DNA of 64,000 bases from UMGS1668 sp035447605. GTDB lineage: Bacteria > Bacillota > Clostridia > Oscillospirales > Ruminococcaceae. Below are positions 34,567 through 42,559 of the stretch, piece after piece. Location of the stretch: NCBI GenBank assembly GCA_035447605.1, contig DAOTHJ010000001.1, positions 140,229-204,228 of the forward strand, written 5' to 3'. The notes under the pieces were generated by a model. It saw nothing but the letters and a program-made list of their open reading frames with translations, did not search any database and was not told the DNA's origin. Positions within the stretch are counted from its first letter, which is position 1. The number at the start of each line of letters is the position of its first letter. Made by a program: the position numbers and the translations under genes.

Positions 34567-34618
34567 CTGCAGGATAAAATCCTGCGATCAGAGGGGATTG
34601 GGGGGCGGCGCCCCCAAC
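34567..34618 (+). repeat. Two hairpins before the recombinase operon
   Basis: GCAGGA-TAAAA-TCCTGC and TTGGGGG-GCGGC..GCCCCCAA lie in the 230-nt gap between the metallopeptidase and recombinase genes. Neither has a T-run. They may form part of an end structure, stabilise mRNA or separate the two expression units. Confidence 0.5.
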
Positions 34619-34737
34619 AAGCAAAATGCAAAGTGGGTACCGCTTTGCCCTGCTTGCTAAACTTGTATCGCATTCTTCCGCATATCAGCGTTTTTGCTGG
34701 TTTTCGCTTTTTTTGCTTGTGAAAGGAGCTTTTACGG

Positions 34738-35109
34738 ATGAAAGAGGTTGACAAGGACGACGAATATATCGCAGAGCTGGAAGCCGAGGAGCAGGACGCA
34801 AAAGTTTCCGGCGAGCAAAGCGACGCTAAAATCAGCGAATATGGCTTCCGCAATCCCGACCCGTATGCCAAGGTAAAGCCCAAGGCCGACAGCGAGGCAA
34901 AGCACAAGTTTACCCGTGATGCCGAAGGGCGGATCGTGGTCAAAAATCTGGCCGCTTACTGGCTGCCGGAACTGAAACTTACCGAGGAAATCGGCGGGAC
35001 GGAATACACGGTCACAGGAAGCTACGACGGTGATGAAACGCTGGATAAAAAGCTTGACCGTATTCTCAAAGAAAATCTCAAAGACGGTATCAGGGAGGAC
35101 TCGGAATGA
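34738..35109 (+). CDS. Small acidic protein coupled to the serine recombinase
   Basis: The 123-aa acidic protein opens with MKEVDKDDEYIAELEAEEQDAK and contains HKFTRDAEGRIVVKNLAAYWLPELKL and DKKLDRILKENLK near the end. AAAGGAG precedes the ATG, and the stop overlaps the recombinase ATG (ATGA). I do not recognise the family. Close coupling to a large serine recombinase makes a recombination-control role (directionality factor or accessory protein) possible, but this is inference. Confidence 0.65.
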   Translation: MKEVDKDDEYIAELEAEEQDAKVSGEQSDAKISEYGFRNPDPYAKVKPKADSEAKHKFTRDAEGRIVVKNLAAYWLPELKLTEEIGGTEYTVTGSYDGDETLDKKLDRILKENLKDGIREDSE

Positions 35110-36815
35110 AGCAAGACGAGCCTCTTGATATAAAGACCAATCCTGTACTGACAGTTGCCCCGGACAAGGAGGATAAAGATATGAGGGCAACAGAAAAAAT
35201 CACAGCACTTTATTGCAGACTTTCTCAGGAGGACGAGCGGCTCGGCGAGTCGCTGTCCATCGAAAATCAAAAAATCATCCTTCAGGGTTATGCAAAAGAG
35301 CATCATTTCTCAAACACGGCATTCTTCGTGGACGACGGATACAGCGGCACCAATTTCAACCGGCCCGGTTTTCAGCAGATGCTTGATCTGATCGAGAACG
35401 ACGAGGTTTCCACGGTGATCGTGAAAGACTTGTCGCGTTTTGGCCGCAACTCCGCCATGATCGGCATGTTCGTCAACGTGACCTTTGTGGAGCATGAGGT
35501 CCGATTCATTGCGATCAACGACAGCTTTGACACCATCGACCCCAACAGTGCCAACAATGATTTTGCCGGAATCAAAAACTGGTTCAACGAGTTCTATGCC
35601 CGCGACACCAGCCGGAAAATCCGGGCTGTTACCAAGGCTAAGGGCGAACGCGGAGAACCGCTGACTACCAACATCCCTTACGGCTATACAAAGGACCCGG
35701 ACAGCAAAACCGGCTGGATTATTGACCCTGCTGCCGCGGAAGTGGTGAAGCGAATTTTCAAGCTGTGTATGGAAGGCCGCGGGCCGATGCAGATCGCAAA
35801 GCAGCTGACGGCGGACAGCGTCCTGACGCCGACGGCGTACCGGCAGCAGGCTGGGCAAAGCACAACGCACCCTGTACCGGCAAATCCGTATCAATGGAAC
35901 GAGAGTACAATTGTAAATTTGCTGGAACGGCAGGAATACACCGGCTGTACGGTCAACTTCAAGACCTACACCAATTCCATCTGGGATAAAAAGCAGCGCG
36001 AGAATCCGGCGGAAAAGCAAAAGGTATTTTACGGGACGCATCCCGCCATCATCGACGTGGAGGTCTTTGACAAGGTTCAGGAGATTCGCCGCCAGCGGCA
36101 CCGCCGGACAAAGACCGGCAAATCAAGCCTGTTCTCCGGCCTGGTATACTGTGCCGACTGCCATGAGAAGATGCGCTACTGCACCACCAGCTACTTTGAA
36201 AAGCGACAGGATCATTTCGTGTGTTCCAGCTACCGGAGCAATACCGGCACCTGTTCCGCACACTTCATCCGCGCCGTTATTTTGGAGGATATGGTCTGGA
36301 CACACATGCGGGGCGTCATTGGGTATGTTCTTCGGTACGAAGATCACTTCCGCTCGGAAATGGAGCAGATACTCCGTCTGGAGAGCGAAAGCGCCCTGAA
36401 AACCGGCAGGAAGGAACTCGCTGCCGCAGAGAAGCGGATCGGCGAACTCGACCGCCTTTTCATGAAGCTGTACGAGGACAATGCCAGCGGCAAAATCAGC
36501 GACGAGCGATTCTCCACGATTAGCAAAAGCTATGAGGATGAGCAGCAGGAACTGAAGGAAAGAACGAAAAGTCTGCAGGAAACGATTGAAGTACAGAGCA
36601 AAAAGATAGATGACCTGAATCGGTTTGTTCAGCGGGTCAAGAAGTATTCGGAACTGGACAGCCTGACGCCCTATGCGCTCCGCGAGCTTGTAAAGGCAAT
36701 CTATGTAGAAGCGCCGGATAAAAGCAGCGGAAAGCGGCGTCAGGCAATCCACATCTCCTATGACCTTGTTGGGTACATTCCGCTGGATAAGCTCATGAAA
36801 CAGGAAACGACATGA
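35106..36815 (+). CDS. Large serine recombinase (site-specific integrase)
   Basis: The 569-aa protein has the resolvase catalytic domain (ALYCRLSQEDE with the nucleophile Ser at 40, DLSRFGRNSAMIGMF, ARDTSRKIRAV), then the recombinase DNA-binding domain, a zinc ribbon (YCADCHEKM...C...C) and a coiled-coil DUF4368-type C-terminus. This is the TnpX-like group. It would cut, exchange and rejoin attP and attB. A second ATG at 35181 also has an excellent ribosome site (AAGGAGG) and yields a more usual N-terminus; both are possible. It sits beside the right att repeat. Confidence 0.94.
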   Translation: MKQDEPLDIKTNPVLTVAPDKEDKDMRATEKITALYCRLSQEDERLGESLSIENQKIILQGYAKEHHFSNTAFFVDDGYSGTNFNRPGFQQMLDLIENDEVSTVIVKDLSRFGRNSAMIGMFVNVTFVEHEVRFIAINDSFDTIDPNSANNDFAGIKNWFNEFYARDTSRKIRAVTKAKGERGEPLTTNIPYGYTKDPDSKTGWIIDPAAAEVVKRIFKLCMEGRGPMQIAKQLTADSVLTPTAYRQQAGQSTTHPVPANPYQWNESTIVNLLERQEYTGCTVNFKTYTNSIWDKKQRENPAEKQKVFYGTHPAIIDVEVFDKVQEIRRQRHRRTKTGKSSLFSGLVYCADCHEKMRYCTTSYFEKRQDHFVCSSYRSNTGTCSAHFIRAVILEDMVWTHMRGVIGYVLRYEDHFRSEMEQILRLESESALKTGRKELAAAEKRIGELDRLFMKLYEDNASGKISDERFSTISKSYEDEQQELKERTKSLQETIEVQSKKIDDLNRFVQRVKKYSELDSLTPYALRELVKAIYVEAPDKSSGKRRQAIHISYDLVGYIPLDKLMKQETT

Positions 36816-36832
36816 CCCGAAGGCCATGCCGT

Positions 36833-36844
36833 TTCCTGTAAGAT
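36833..36844 (+). repeat. Right attachment-site repeat (attR core)
   Basis: TTCCTGTAAGAT, 18 nt after the recombinase stop codon, identical to 24379-24390. Confidence 0.65.
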
Positions 36845-36904
36845 ATTGAAATACTGTCTTATGACGCCCTCGCATTTGGAACAGAGGCTTTTTTCTGTTT
36901 GTGA

Positions 36905-37333
36905 TTAAGATTCGTCCGGATGGTTCCTGCGCCAGCCGAGGTAACTCTCGAGGATCACGACGGCGGCGACCTCGTCGATCACGGCCTTGCGCTTTTTTCC
37001 GCGCGTATCCGTATCGTTGAGATAGGCGGCGGCGGTGACGGTGGTACGGCGCTCATCCCAGAGGACCGTCTCGATCCCGGAGAGGGCGGCGAGCTGCCCG
37101 GCAAACTCCCGGCATAGCTCGGCGCGCGGGCCTTCCGAGCCGTTCATGTTGAGCGGCAGGCCCACAACGATTTTTTGAGCACCGTTCTCCTTCGCCGCGG
37201 CGGCGGTTTTTTCGAGCACGCGCTCCATATGCCGCTCATGGATCACGCCGACCGGCGAGGCGAGCAGCTCCGCCGGATCGCAGACGGCGAGCCCGGTTCT
37301 GGCATCCCCGAAATCCACGGACAGGATCTTCAT
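36905..37333 (-). CDS. ruvX: Holliday-junction-resolvase-like RuvX/YqgF
   Basis: The 142-aa RNase H-fold protein has MKILSVDFGDARTGLAVCD (catalytic Asp in strand 1), VVGLPLNMNGSEGPRA and LWDERRTTVTAAAYL. YqgF proteins take part in 16S rRNA 5' maturation and possibly junction resolution. It is the last gene of the tsaE-tsaB-rpiB-upp-ruvX run; its ATG overlaps the upp stop (TAATG). Confidence 0.95.
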   Translation of the reverse strand: MKILSVDFGDARTGLAVCDPAELLASPVGVIHERHMERVLEKTAAAAKENGAQKIVVGLPLNMNGSEGPRAELCREFAGQLAALSGIETVLWDERRTTVTAAAYLNDTDTRGKKRKAVIDEVAAVVILESYLGWRRNHPDES

Positions 37334-37965
37334 TATTTCGTACCGAAAATGCGGTCTCCGGCATCGCCGAGGCCGGGGACGATGTAGTTATGCTCATTGA
37401 GGTGATCGTCCAGCGCGGCGCAGTAGATCGGGACGTCCGGATGGGCCTCATTCAGGGCCTTGAGGCCTTCGGGGGCCGCGATGATGCACATAAAGCGGAT
37501 ATGCTTGACGCCGCGTTTCTTGATCTGGCTGATGGCGTCGGTGGCGGAGCCGCCGGTGGCGAGCATCGGATCGACGACGATGACCTCACGCTCGGTGATA
37601 TCGTCCGGCAGTTTGCAGTAATACTCGACCGGCTTGCTGGTTTCCGGATCGCGGTAAAGGCCGATGTGGCCGACCCTGGACTGCGGAAGAAGCTTGAGCA
37701 TCCCGTCGACCATACCCAAGCCCGCGCGGAGGATCGGGACGATGGCGGGCTGTTTGCCGGCAAGCTGATGCGCGACGCAGGGAGCGACCGGGGTCTCAAT
37801 TTCGACCTCTTCCGTCGGGAGATCGCGGGTGGCCTCAAAGCACATCAGCATGGCGATCTCGGTGACGAGTTCGCGGAAGGTCTTGGTATCGGTGTCGGTG
37901 CGGCGAAGGATGGAAAGCTTGTGCTGGATCAGCGGGTGATCGAGAATGACGGGCTGTTTCATCAT
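37333..37965 (-). CDS. upp: Uracil phosphoribosyltransferase
   Basis: The start ATG 37965 follows AAGGAGG. The 210-aa length matches the family. It shows PILRAGLGMVDGML, YRDPET and the PRPP-binding loop VVDPMLATGGSATDAI, plus GDAGDRIFGTK at the end. It converts uracil and PRPP to UMP in pyrimidine salvage in the cytoplasm. Confidence 0.97.
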   Translation of the reverse strand: MMKQPVILDHPLIQHKLSILRRTDTDTKTFRELVTEIAMLMCFEATRDLPTEEVEIETPVAPCVAHQLAGKQPAIVPILRAGLGMVDGMLKLLPQSRVGHIGLYRDPETSKPVEYYCKLPDDITEREVIVVDPMLATGGSATDAISQIKKRGVKHIRFMCIIAAPEGLKALNEAHPDVPIYCAALDDHLNEHNYIVPGLGDAGDRIFGTK

Positions 37966-38021
37966 GTTGGGATCCTCCTTGAAGATAATATTATAGAAAT
38001 TACCAAAATCGAATTTGCCGA

Positions 38022-38468
38022 TTACAGGCATGCCCGGCCCTCAAGCTCCGTGATCATGGCGACGCGGCGGGCATGACGGCCGCCCTCGAACTCGGCGGCG
38101 AGGTAGGTGTCGACGATTTTGAGCGCAAGTCCCGGCCCGACGACGCGCGCGCCCATGCACAGGACGTTGCTGTCGTTGTGGCGGCGGGCGTATTCGGCGG
38201 AGAAGCAATCTCCGCAGAGCGCGGCGCGAATGCCCCTGCATTTATTGGCGCACATGCTCATACCGATGCCGGTGCCGCAGATCAGGATGCCTCTCTCACA
38301 TTTTCCGGTCTGCACGGCGCCACAGACCTTTTCCGCAAAGAGCGGATAATCGCAGGAGGCTTCGGAATCCGTACCGAAATCCTCGTAGGCGACGCCGATA
38401 TCGGCAAGATGTTTTTTGATTTCCTCCTTGAGTTCATAACCGCCGTGATCCGAACCGATCGCAAGCAT
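38022..38468 (-). CDS. rpiB: Ribose-5-phosphate isomerase B
   Basis: The start ATG 38468 follows GGGAG. The 148-aa protein has the RpiB/LacAB signature MLAIGSDHGGYELKEEI, CGTGIGMSMCANKCRGIRAALC and HNDSNVLCMGARV. It interconverts ribose-5-phosphate and ribulose-5-phosphate in the pentose phosphate pathway. Operon with upp downstream (56 nt) and tsaB upstream. Confidence 0.96.
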   Translation of the reverse strand: MLAIGSDHGGYELKEEIKKHLADIGVAYEDFGTDSEASCDYPLFAEKVCGAVQTGKCERGILICGTGIGMSMCANKCRGIRAALCGDCFSAEYARRHNDSNVLCMGARVVGPGLALKIVDTYLAAEFEGGRHARRVAMITELEGRACL

Positions 38469-38511
38469 GGAACAACTCCCTTTCTTTATCAAATCCTATT
38501 TATGAAGCAGA

Positions 38512-39219
38512 TCAAGTCTGCGCGAGCCTTGCTTCCCGTTCCCGTTCGGCCTGTGCGACCTTGAGATAATTCGGAACCAGCGCATCCGCCGGAACGGTAT
38601 TCCCCTCCCGGTACATCTTTCGTGCCGCGGCGCAGGTGCCGTACGCGCTGCCCAGAACGAGGTTCGGCGGCGCGGGGCGGCAAAGATCCCCGTAAAGATC
38701 TACAAGAGGTTTTGCGCCGTCGCCCATCAGCAGGATTTTGCCGAATCGCGCGGCACAAGCCTCAAGCTCCGGCCGGAGCTCACCGGCGGCGGCCGTCCGG
38801 TCCTCGCAGAGGCGGAGGGGCTCGCCGGAGGAACAGTCAAACAGCGCAAAATAAACCTGACCGCAGCGCGCATCCATCGCCGTGCAGACGGGCATTTTCC
38901 AATCCGCGGCGTTCCATGCGAGGGCCTCCAGCGTCGAAGGACCCACACAGGGCTTGTCCAGTGCAAAGGCCATCGCCTTTACGGCCGCAATGCCGATCCG
39001 AAGGCCGGTAAACGAACCCGGCCCGCAGTTGACGGCATAGAGATCAATGTCGGATGGGGCGGCATGAAGGGCATCCAGCAGGTTTTTGGCCATCGGGAGC
39101 ACGGTCTCGCTGTGGGTGAAGCCGCTGTCGAGATAGGAGAGCGCCAACAGACGGCCGGTCTCGTCCATCACGGCGACCGACGCGGTTTTTGCCGCCGTAT
39201 CGAAGCCAAGAATTTTCAT
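38512..39219 (-). CDS. tsaB: tRNA t6A37 biosynthesis protein TsaB
   Basis: The 235-aa actin-like protein has MKILGFDTAAKTASVAVMD, VNCGPGSFTGLRIGIAAVKAMAFA and KPCVGPSTLEAL. With TsaD and TsaE it transfers the threonylcarbamoyl group to A37 of ANN-decoding tRNAs. Its ATG overlaps the tsaE stop (TGATG). rimI and tsaD, often next to it, are not present here. Confidence 0.95.
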   Translation of the reverse strand: MKILGFDTAAKTASVAVMDETGRLLALSYLDSGFTHSETVLPMAKNLLDALHAAPSDIDLYAVNCGPGSFTGLRIGIAAVKAMAFALDKPCVGPSTLEALAWNAADWKMPVCTAMDARCGQVYFALFDCSSGEPLRLCEDRTAAAGELRPELEACAARFGKILLMGDGAKPLVDLYGDLCRPAPPNLVLGSAYGTCAAARKMYREGNTVPADALVPNYLKVAQAEREREARLAQT

Positions 39220-39644
39220 CAGAAAGGCCCTCCCTCCACCGTGATCTCCCGGTCGGTTTCGCCGGTATTGCGGATGTCGATATGGATGCCACCTTCCGGC
39301 AGAAATCCGGCGACGTTTTCGCTCCATTCGATCACCAGGACGGCCCCGGATTCCAGATAGTCAAAAAAACCGGTGGAATAGAGGTCGTCGAAGGTGTGAA
39401 TCCGGTACATGTCGAAGTGGCAGACCGGCACCGGGCCCTTGTAGCAGTGCACCAGCGCGAAGGTCGGGCTGGAGACATCGTCCCGGCTGCCGAGCGCGGC
39501 GGTCAGATAGCGGGTAAACGTCGTCTTGCCCGCGCCGAGCCCGCCGGTGAACGCGACAACATCACCGGGGTGAAGTTCCTTCGCGATCTCCTCCGCGGCT
39601 TTTGCGGTATCCGATTCGGAATGGGATGAGTATCTGCGCGTAAT
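39219..39644 (-). CDS. tsaE: tRNA t6A37 biosynthesis ATPase TsaE, apparent ATT start
   Basis: The protein is homologous over its whole length: an N-terminal THS-like HSESDTAKAAEEIAKELHPGDVVAF, Walker A GGLGAGKTTFTRYL, VSSPTFALVHCY, VCHFDMYRI and VIEWSEN. No ATG, GTG or TTG lies in frame before the Walker A region; the first in-frame ATG is at Met in HFDM (about residue 79). The only start that keeps the P-loop is ATT 39644, placed 5 nt after GGAGG. That gives 141 aa, the normal TsaE length. It is the ATPase of the t6A complex and the first gene of the operon. Confidence 0.88.
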   Translation of the reverse strand: MTRRYSSHSESDTAKAAEEIAKELHPGDVVAFTGGLGAGKTTFTRYLTAALGSRDDVSSPTFALVHCYKGPVPVCHFDMYRIHTFDDLYSTGFFDYLESGAVLVIEWSENVAGFLPEGGIHIDIRNTGETDREITVEGGPF

Positions 39645-39668
39645 ACCGACCTCCGTTTCTAAAATTTT

Positions 39669-39697
39669 ATTATAACACCGGCCTTCCCCGTTTACAA
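39669..39697 (-). promoter_or_regulatory. Promoter of the tsaE operon
   Basis: On the minus strand TTGTAA (39697-39692), a 17-nt spacer and TATAAT (39674-39669). The start site falls just before the GGAGG that serves the ATT codon, so the leader is only about 18 nt. Confidence 0.75.
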
Positions 39698-39796
39698 TTT
39701 AAAATTCGGCAAAAGCGGTCAAAAGCGAAAAAAGCGTATCCCTCCATGCGGCCTTTTACCCGGCCGTACTGGGAAGCTTATCCGGCGGCTCTTCGC

Positions 39797-39825
39797 TTTA
39801 CAAACAGGCTTTTTCATGATAAAAT
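39797..39825 (+). promoter_or_regulatory. Promoter of the SEDS gene
   Basis: TTTACA (39797-39802), a 17-nt spacer and TAAAAT (39820-39825), 36 nt before the start codon. Confidence 0.7.
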
Positions 39826-39861
39826 AGCGGTAAAGGTGCCCCGGAAAGGAGGCCTTCCGTC

Positions 39862-41004
39862 ATGAAAAGATTCTGGGCTTCCGCTCTGAGATATATCCGT
39901 TTCACCGACAAAATGATGCTGCTGCTGTGCCTTTTGGTCTCCGGCATCAGCGTCGTCTGCCTGTATTCGATTGTCCACTCCGACATAGGCCCCAAACTCG
40001 GCGCCTATGAACGCAACGTCATCGTTCAGATCGGCGCCATCGGCATGGGCATGTTTTGTGCGGTCTGCCTGTCTTTGCTGGATTATCACGTTCTCGCCAA
40101 GCTCTGGAAGTTTTATATCCCGCTCGCCCTACTGCTGGTCGGGCTGACCTTTTTTTACGGCGTTCAGGTCGACGAGACCATCGACGACAAGGCGTGGCTC
40201 CGTCTGCCCTTCGGCATGACGTTTCAGCCGGCCGAATTCATGAAGATCTGCTTCATCCTGAGCCTCGCCTATCATCTCTCGAAATTGAGGGGCAGCATCA
40301 ATCGGCCGGTCAATATTCTTCTGCTCGGTCTGCACGGCGCGGTTCCGATGCTGCTCGTCCATCTTCAGGGCGACGACGGAACAGCGCTGATCTTTCTGTT
40401 TATTTTCGTGACCGTGGTGTTTCTGGCGGGGGTCTCGTGGAAATATCTGCTCCCCGCGGCAGGCTGCGTCGCCGTCGCGATACCGATCGTTTGGCAGTAT
40501 GTCTTTTCGGATGATCAGCGGAAGCGGTTTCTCTCCGTCTATTTTTCCGCCTACGCCGATCCCGTCGGCTCGGATTACCAGCAGCGCCTGAGCCGCATCT
40601 CCATCGGTTCCGGCCAGATGACCGGCAAGGGACTGTTTCAGGATAACTACTGGTACGTTCCGAAAATGCACAACGACTTTATTTTTTCGTTTATCGGTCA
40701 GGCGTTGGGTTTCATCGGCGCGCTTGCGGTGGTCGGGCTGCTGCTCGCGGTCTGCATCCGCTCGATCCATACCGCCGTCACCGCGCTGGATCCGCTGGGG
40801 ACCTACATTTGCTACGGCTTTTTTGCCATGATCTTCTTCCAGTGCGCGCTGAATATCGGCATGTGCCTGAGCGTGCTGCCGGTCATCGGCGTCACGCTGC
40901 CCCTGCTGAGTTCCGGGGGCTCCTCCGTCCTGATTACGTATCTCGGGATAGGGCTGGTACTGAGCGTCTGGACCCATCGGCGCAAGGCGCTGTTTTATGA
41001 TTGA
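39862..41004 (+). CDS. SEDS-family peptidoglycan glycosyltransferase (RodA/FtsW/SpoVE-like)
   Basis: The 380-aa membrane protein has about ten helices and SEDS motifs: FQPAEFMKICFIL, LQGDDGTALIF with the Asp residues important for polymerisation, GKGLFQDN and HNDFIFSFIGQALGFIGA. SEDS proteins polymerise lipid II with a partner class B PBP. It starts with RFTDKMMLLLCLLVSGISVVCLYSI. No PBP is next to it, so assignment to elongation (RodA) or sporulation cannot be made. AAAGGAGG precedes the ATG. Confidence 0.9.
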   Translation: MKRFWASALRYIRFTDKMMLLLCLLVSGISVVCLYSIVHSDIGPKLGAYERNVIVQIGAIGMGMFCAVCLSLLDYHVLAKLWKFYIPLALLLVGLTFFYGVQVDETIDDKAWLRLPFGMTFQPAEFMKICFILSLAYHLSKLRGSINRPVNILLLGLHGAVPMLLVHLQGDDGTALIFLFIFVTVVFLAGVSWKYLLPAAGCVAVAIPIVWQYVFSDDQRKRFLSVYFSAYADPVGSDYQQRLSRISIGSGQMTGKGLFQDNYWYVPKMHNDFIFSFIGQALGFIGALAVVGLLLAVCIRSIHTAVTALDPLGTYICYGFFAMIFFQCALNIGMCLSVLPVIGVTLPLLSSGGSSVLITYLGIGLVLSVWTHRRKALFYD

Positions 41005-41049
41005 CTTTTTTCCGGAATATCCGGATAAAAACGGAATGGAGGGTTTCCT

Positions 41050-41994
41050 ATGAAGTATTCCGTAGCCGTCGATCTCGGCGGCACAAATATCGGCGCCGGC
41101 GTTGTCCGGGAAGACGGTCACCTGGTCTCCAAAGTCGGCGTTCCGATCCCTTCCGGAACGGGCCCGGAAGACCTGATCCGGCAGATCGGCGACGCCGCCC
41201 GGACGGCGATTTTTGAGGCGAACATGGATCCGCAGGAGATCTCGTTTGCCGGCGTGGGCATCCCCGGCGTCTGCAAATCCAAAAAGGGGCCGGTCATCTT
41301 CGCCCCGAACATCGACTGGAAAAATATCGACTGTGTCCCGACGCTGGAGGCTCGCCTCGGCATGCCGGTCTATCTCGGCAACGACGCCGACTGCGCCGCG
41401 CTCGGAGAAGCCAAGGCCGGCGCCGGCATCAGATACGACAGTCTGGTGATGCTGACGATCGGCACCGGCATCGGTGGCGGCGTGATCCTTAACCGAAAGC
41501 TTTTCGCCGCGCCGCTCGGCGGAGAATACGGCCATGTCACACTGGTTCACGGCGGCCTGCCCTGCACCTGCGGGAAAAAGGGCTGCTTTGAATGTTATGC
41601 CTCCGCCATCGCGCTCAAACGCGAGACCCGGGCCGCCGCCGGAGCGCACCCGGAGTCTCTGATCTGGAAGCTCTGCGACGGCGATCTCAATAAGGTCGGC
41701 GGCAGAACGGCCTTCGACGCAGCCGAACAGGGAGACGCAACCGGAGAAGCGGTCGTCGAGCAGTACCTCGACTATCTGGCCGATGGAATCAGCGGTTTCG
41801 TGAATATCTTCCGTCCGCAGGCGGTCGTCATCGGCGGTGGCGTCAGCAATCAGGGCGACTCCCTGCTGATCCCGCTGGAGAAAAAAGTCGCGGCGCTCTG
41901 CTACGCCTCCGGCGACATCCCCACCCCGAGGGTGATCCGGGCCTTCCTCGGCAACGACGCCGGCATCATCGGCGCGGGCATGCTGGGATACTAA
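41050..41994 (+). CDS. glcK: ROK-family glucokinase
   Basis: The 314-aa protein has the ROK signature: VAVDLGGTNIGAGVV phosphate motif, GNDADCAALGEAKAGAG, TIGTGIGGGVI, GEYGHVTLV and the zinc motif CTCGKKGCFECYAS. It phosphorylates glucose or a related hexose with ATP. It lies 45 nt after the SEDS gene with GGAGG before the ATG, probably in one transcript ended by the terminator at 42006. Confidence 0.92.
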   Translation: MKYSVAVDLGGTNIGAGVVREDGHLVSKVGVPIPSGTGPEDLIRQIGDAARTAIFEANMDPQEISFAGVGIPGVCKSKKGPVIFAPNIDWKNIDCVPTLEARLGMPVYLGNDADCAALGEAKAGAGIRYDSLVMLTIGTGIGGGVILNRKLFAAPLGGEYGHVTLVHGGLPCTCGKKGCFECYASAIALKRETRAAAGAHPESLIWKLCDGDLNKVGGRTAFDAAEQGDATGEAVVEQYLDYLADGISGFVNIFRPQAVVIGGGVSNQGDSLLIPLEKKVAALCYASGDIPTPRVIRAFLGNDAGIIGAGMLGY

Positions 41995-42005
41995 AAAAGA
42001 GCACA

Positions 42006-42036
42006 AAAAGGTGGTCCGTGACGGGCCGCCTTTTTA
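42006..42036 (+). terminator. Terminator after the glucokinase gene
   Basis: AAAAAGGTGG.CCG pairs with CGG.CCGCCTTTTT around TGA. Confidence 0.85.
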
Positions 42037-42226
42037 AATATCCAAACGAACTTTTGCGCCGCCGTTCTTTTTTATGATCCGCACCCGGCGGGCAAGCCAT
42101 CGTATCCCGCCGGTCCGCTTTTCCTTCTCTCCGCGATGGGCCGGCGGTTATTTCACCGTTCCATGGAGTACGCGGCAGGCCGGTTCTCCATAGGCTTTAC
42201 GGAAGAACAAAAAATCCCGAGCACGA

Positions 42227-42267
42227 AAACAGCGCCACCCAAAACGGGCGGCGCTGCTCTTTTTTTG
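42227..42267. terminator. Terminator of the 60-aa gene (possibly bidirectional)
   Basis: ACAGCGCC pairs with GGCGCTG around an ACCCAAAACGGGC loop, with T-runs on the plus side and TTTT on the minus side. Confidence 0.7.
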
Positions 42268-42282
42268 TATGCGGATGCGGGT

Positions 42283-42465
42283 TCAGCGAATGATGCCGTA
42301 CTGCTTCATCATATCGCGGAGCTTTTCGACCATATCGGTTGCCATGGTGGAGAATTCGTCGGCGGCGCCGCCGTCGCTCTTGACCTTATGGATCTGAGAC
42401 TCGATATAATCGGCAGTTTTTATCATAACGGTGGAATTGTTGATCTGATCTTCAATGCTAAGCAT
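42283..42465 (-). CDS. Hypothetical 60-aa helical protein
   Basis: The ORF begins MLSIEDQINNSTVMIKTADYIESQIHKVKSDGG and is fully helical, with charged heptads and no Cys or membrane segment. GGGAGG lies 8 nt before the ATG, a TATAAT-like -10 lies about 30 nt upstream and a terminator follows directly, so it looks like a real monocistronic gene. Function unknown. Confidence 0.65.
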   Translation of the reverse strand: MLSIEDQINNSTVMIKTADYIESQIHKVKSDGGAADEFSTMATDMVEKLRDMMKQYGIIR

Positions 42466-42559
42466 AATAATGGCCTCCCCGATTTGTTATAGAGTCATTA
42501 TAACACATAAAATTCCCAATTAAAAGGGATTTTCTATAAATTTTTCGTTGTTTTTACTT

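Larger units (their letters stand above)
24379..36844 (+). mobile_element. Serine-recombinase integrative element carrying a type I restriction-modification locus
   Basis: A 12.5-kb unit is bounded by direct repeats TTCCTGTAAGAT at 24379-24390 and 36833-36844. A large serine recombinase gene ends 18 nt inside the right repeat. The cargo has lower GC and tightly packed rightward genes, unlike the mixed-strand core around it. Joining the outer flanks through one repeat copy rebuilds a site with AGTATT/AATACT inverted arms centred on the repeat, as expected for a serine-integrase attB. No conjugation or replication genes are present, so it is a compact integrative or mobilisable island and not an ICE. 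Confidence 0.75.

Noticed and set aside
40129..42006. 625-codon minus-strand ORF
   Set aside because: Antisense to the SEDS and glucokinase genes; His/Asp/Arg-rich sequence typical of a shadow frame.
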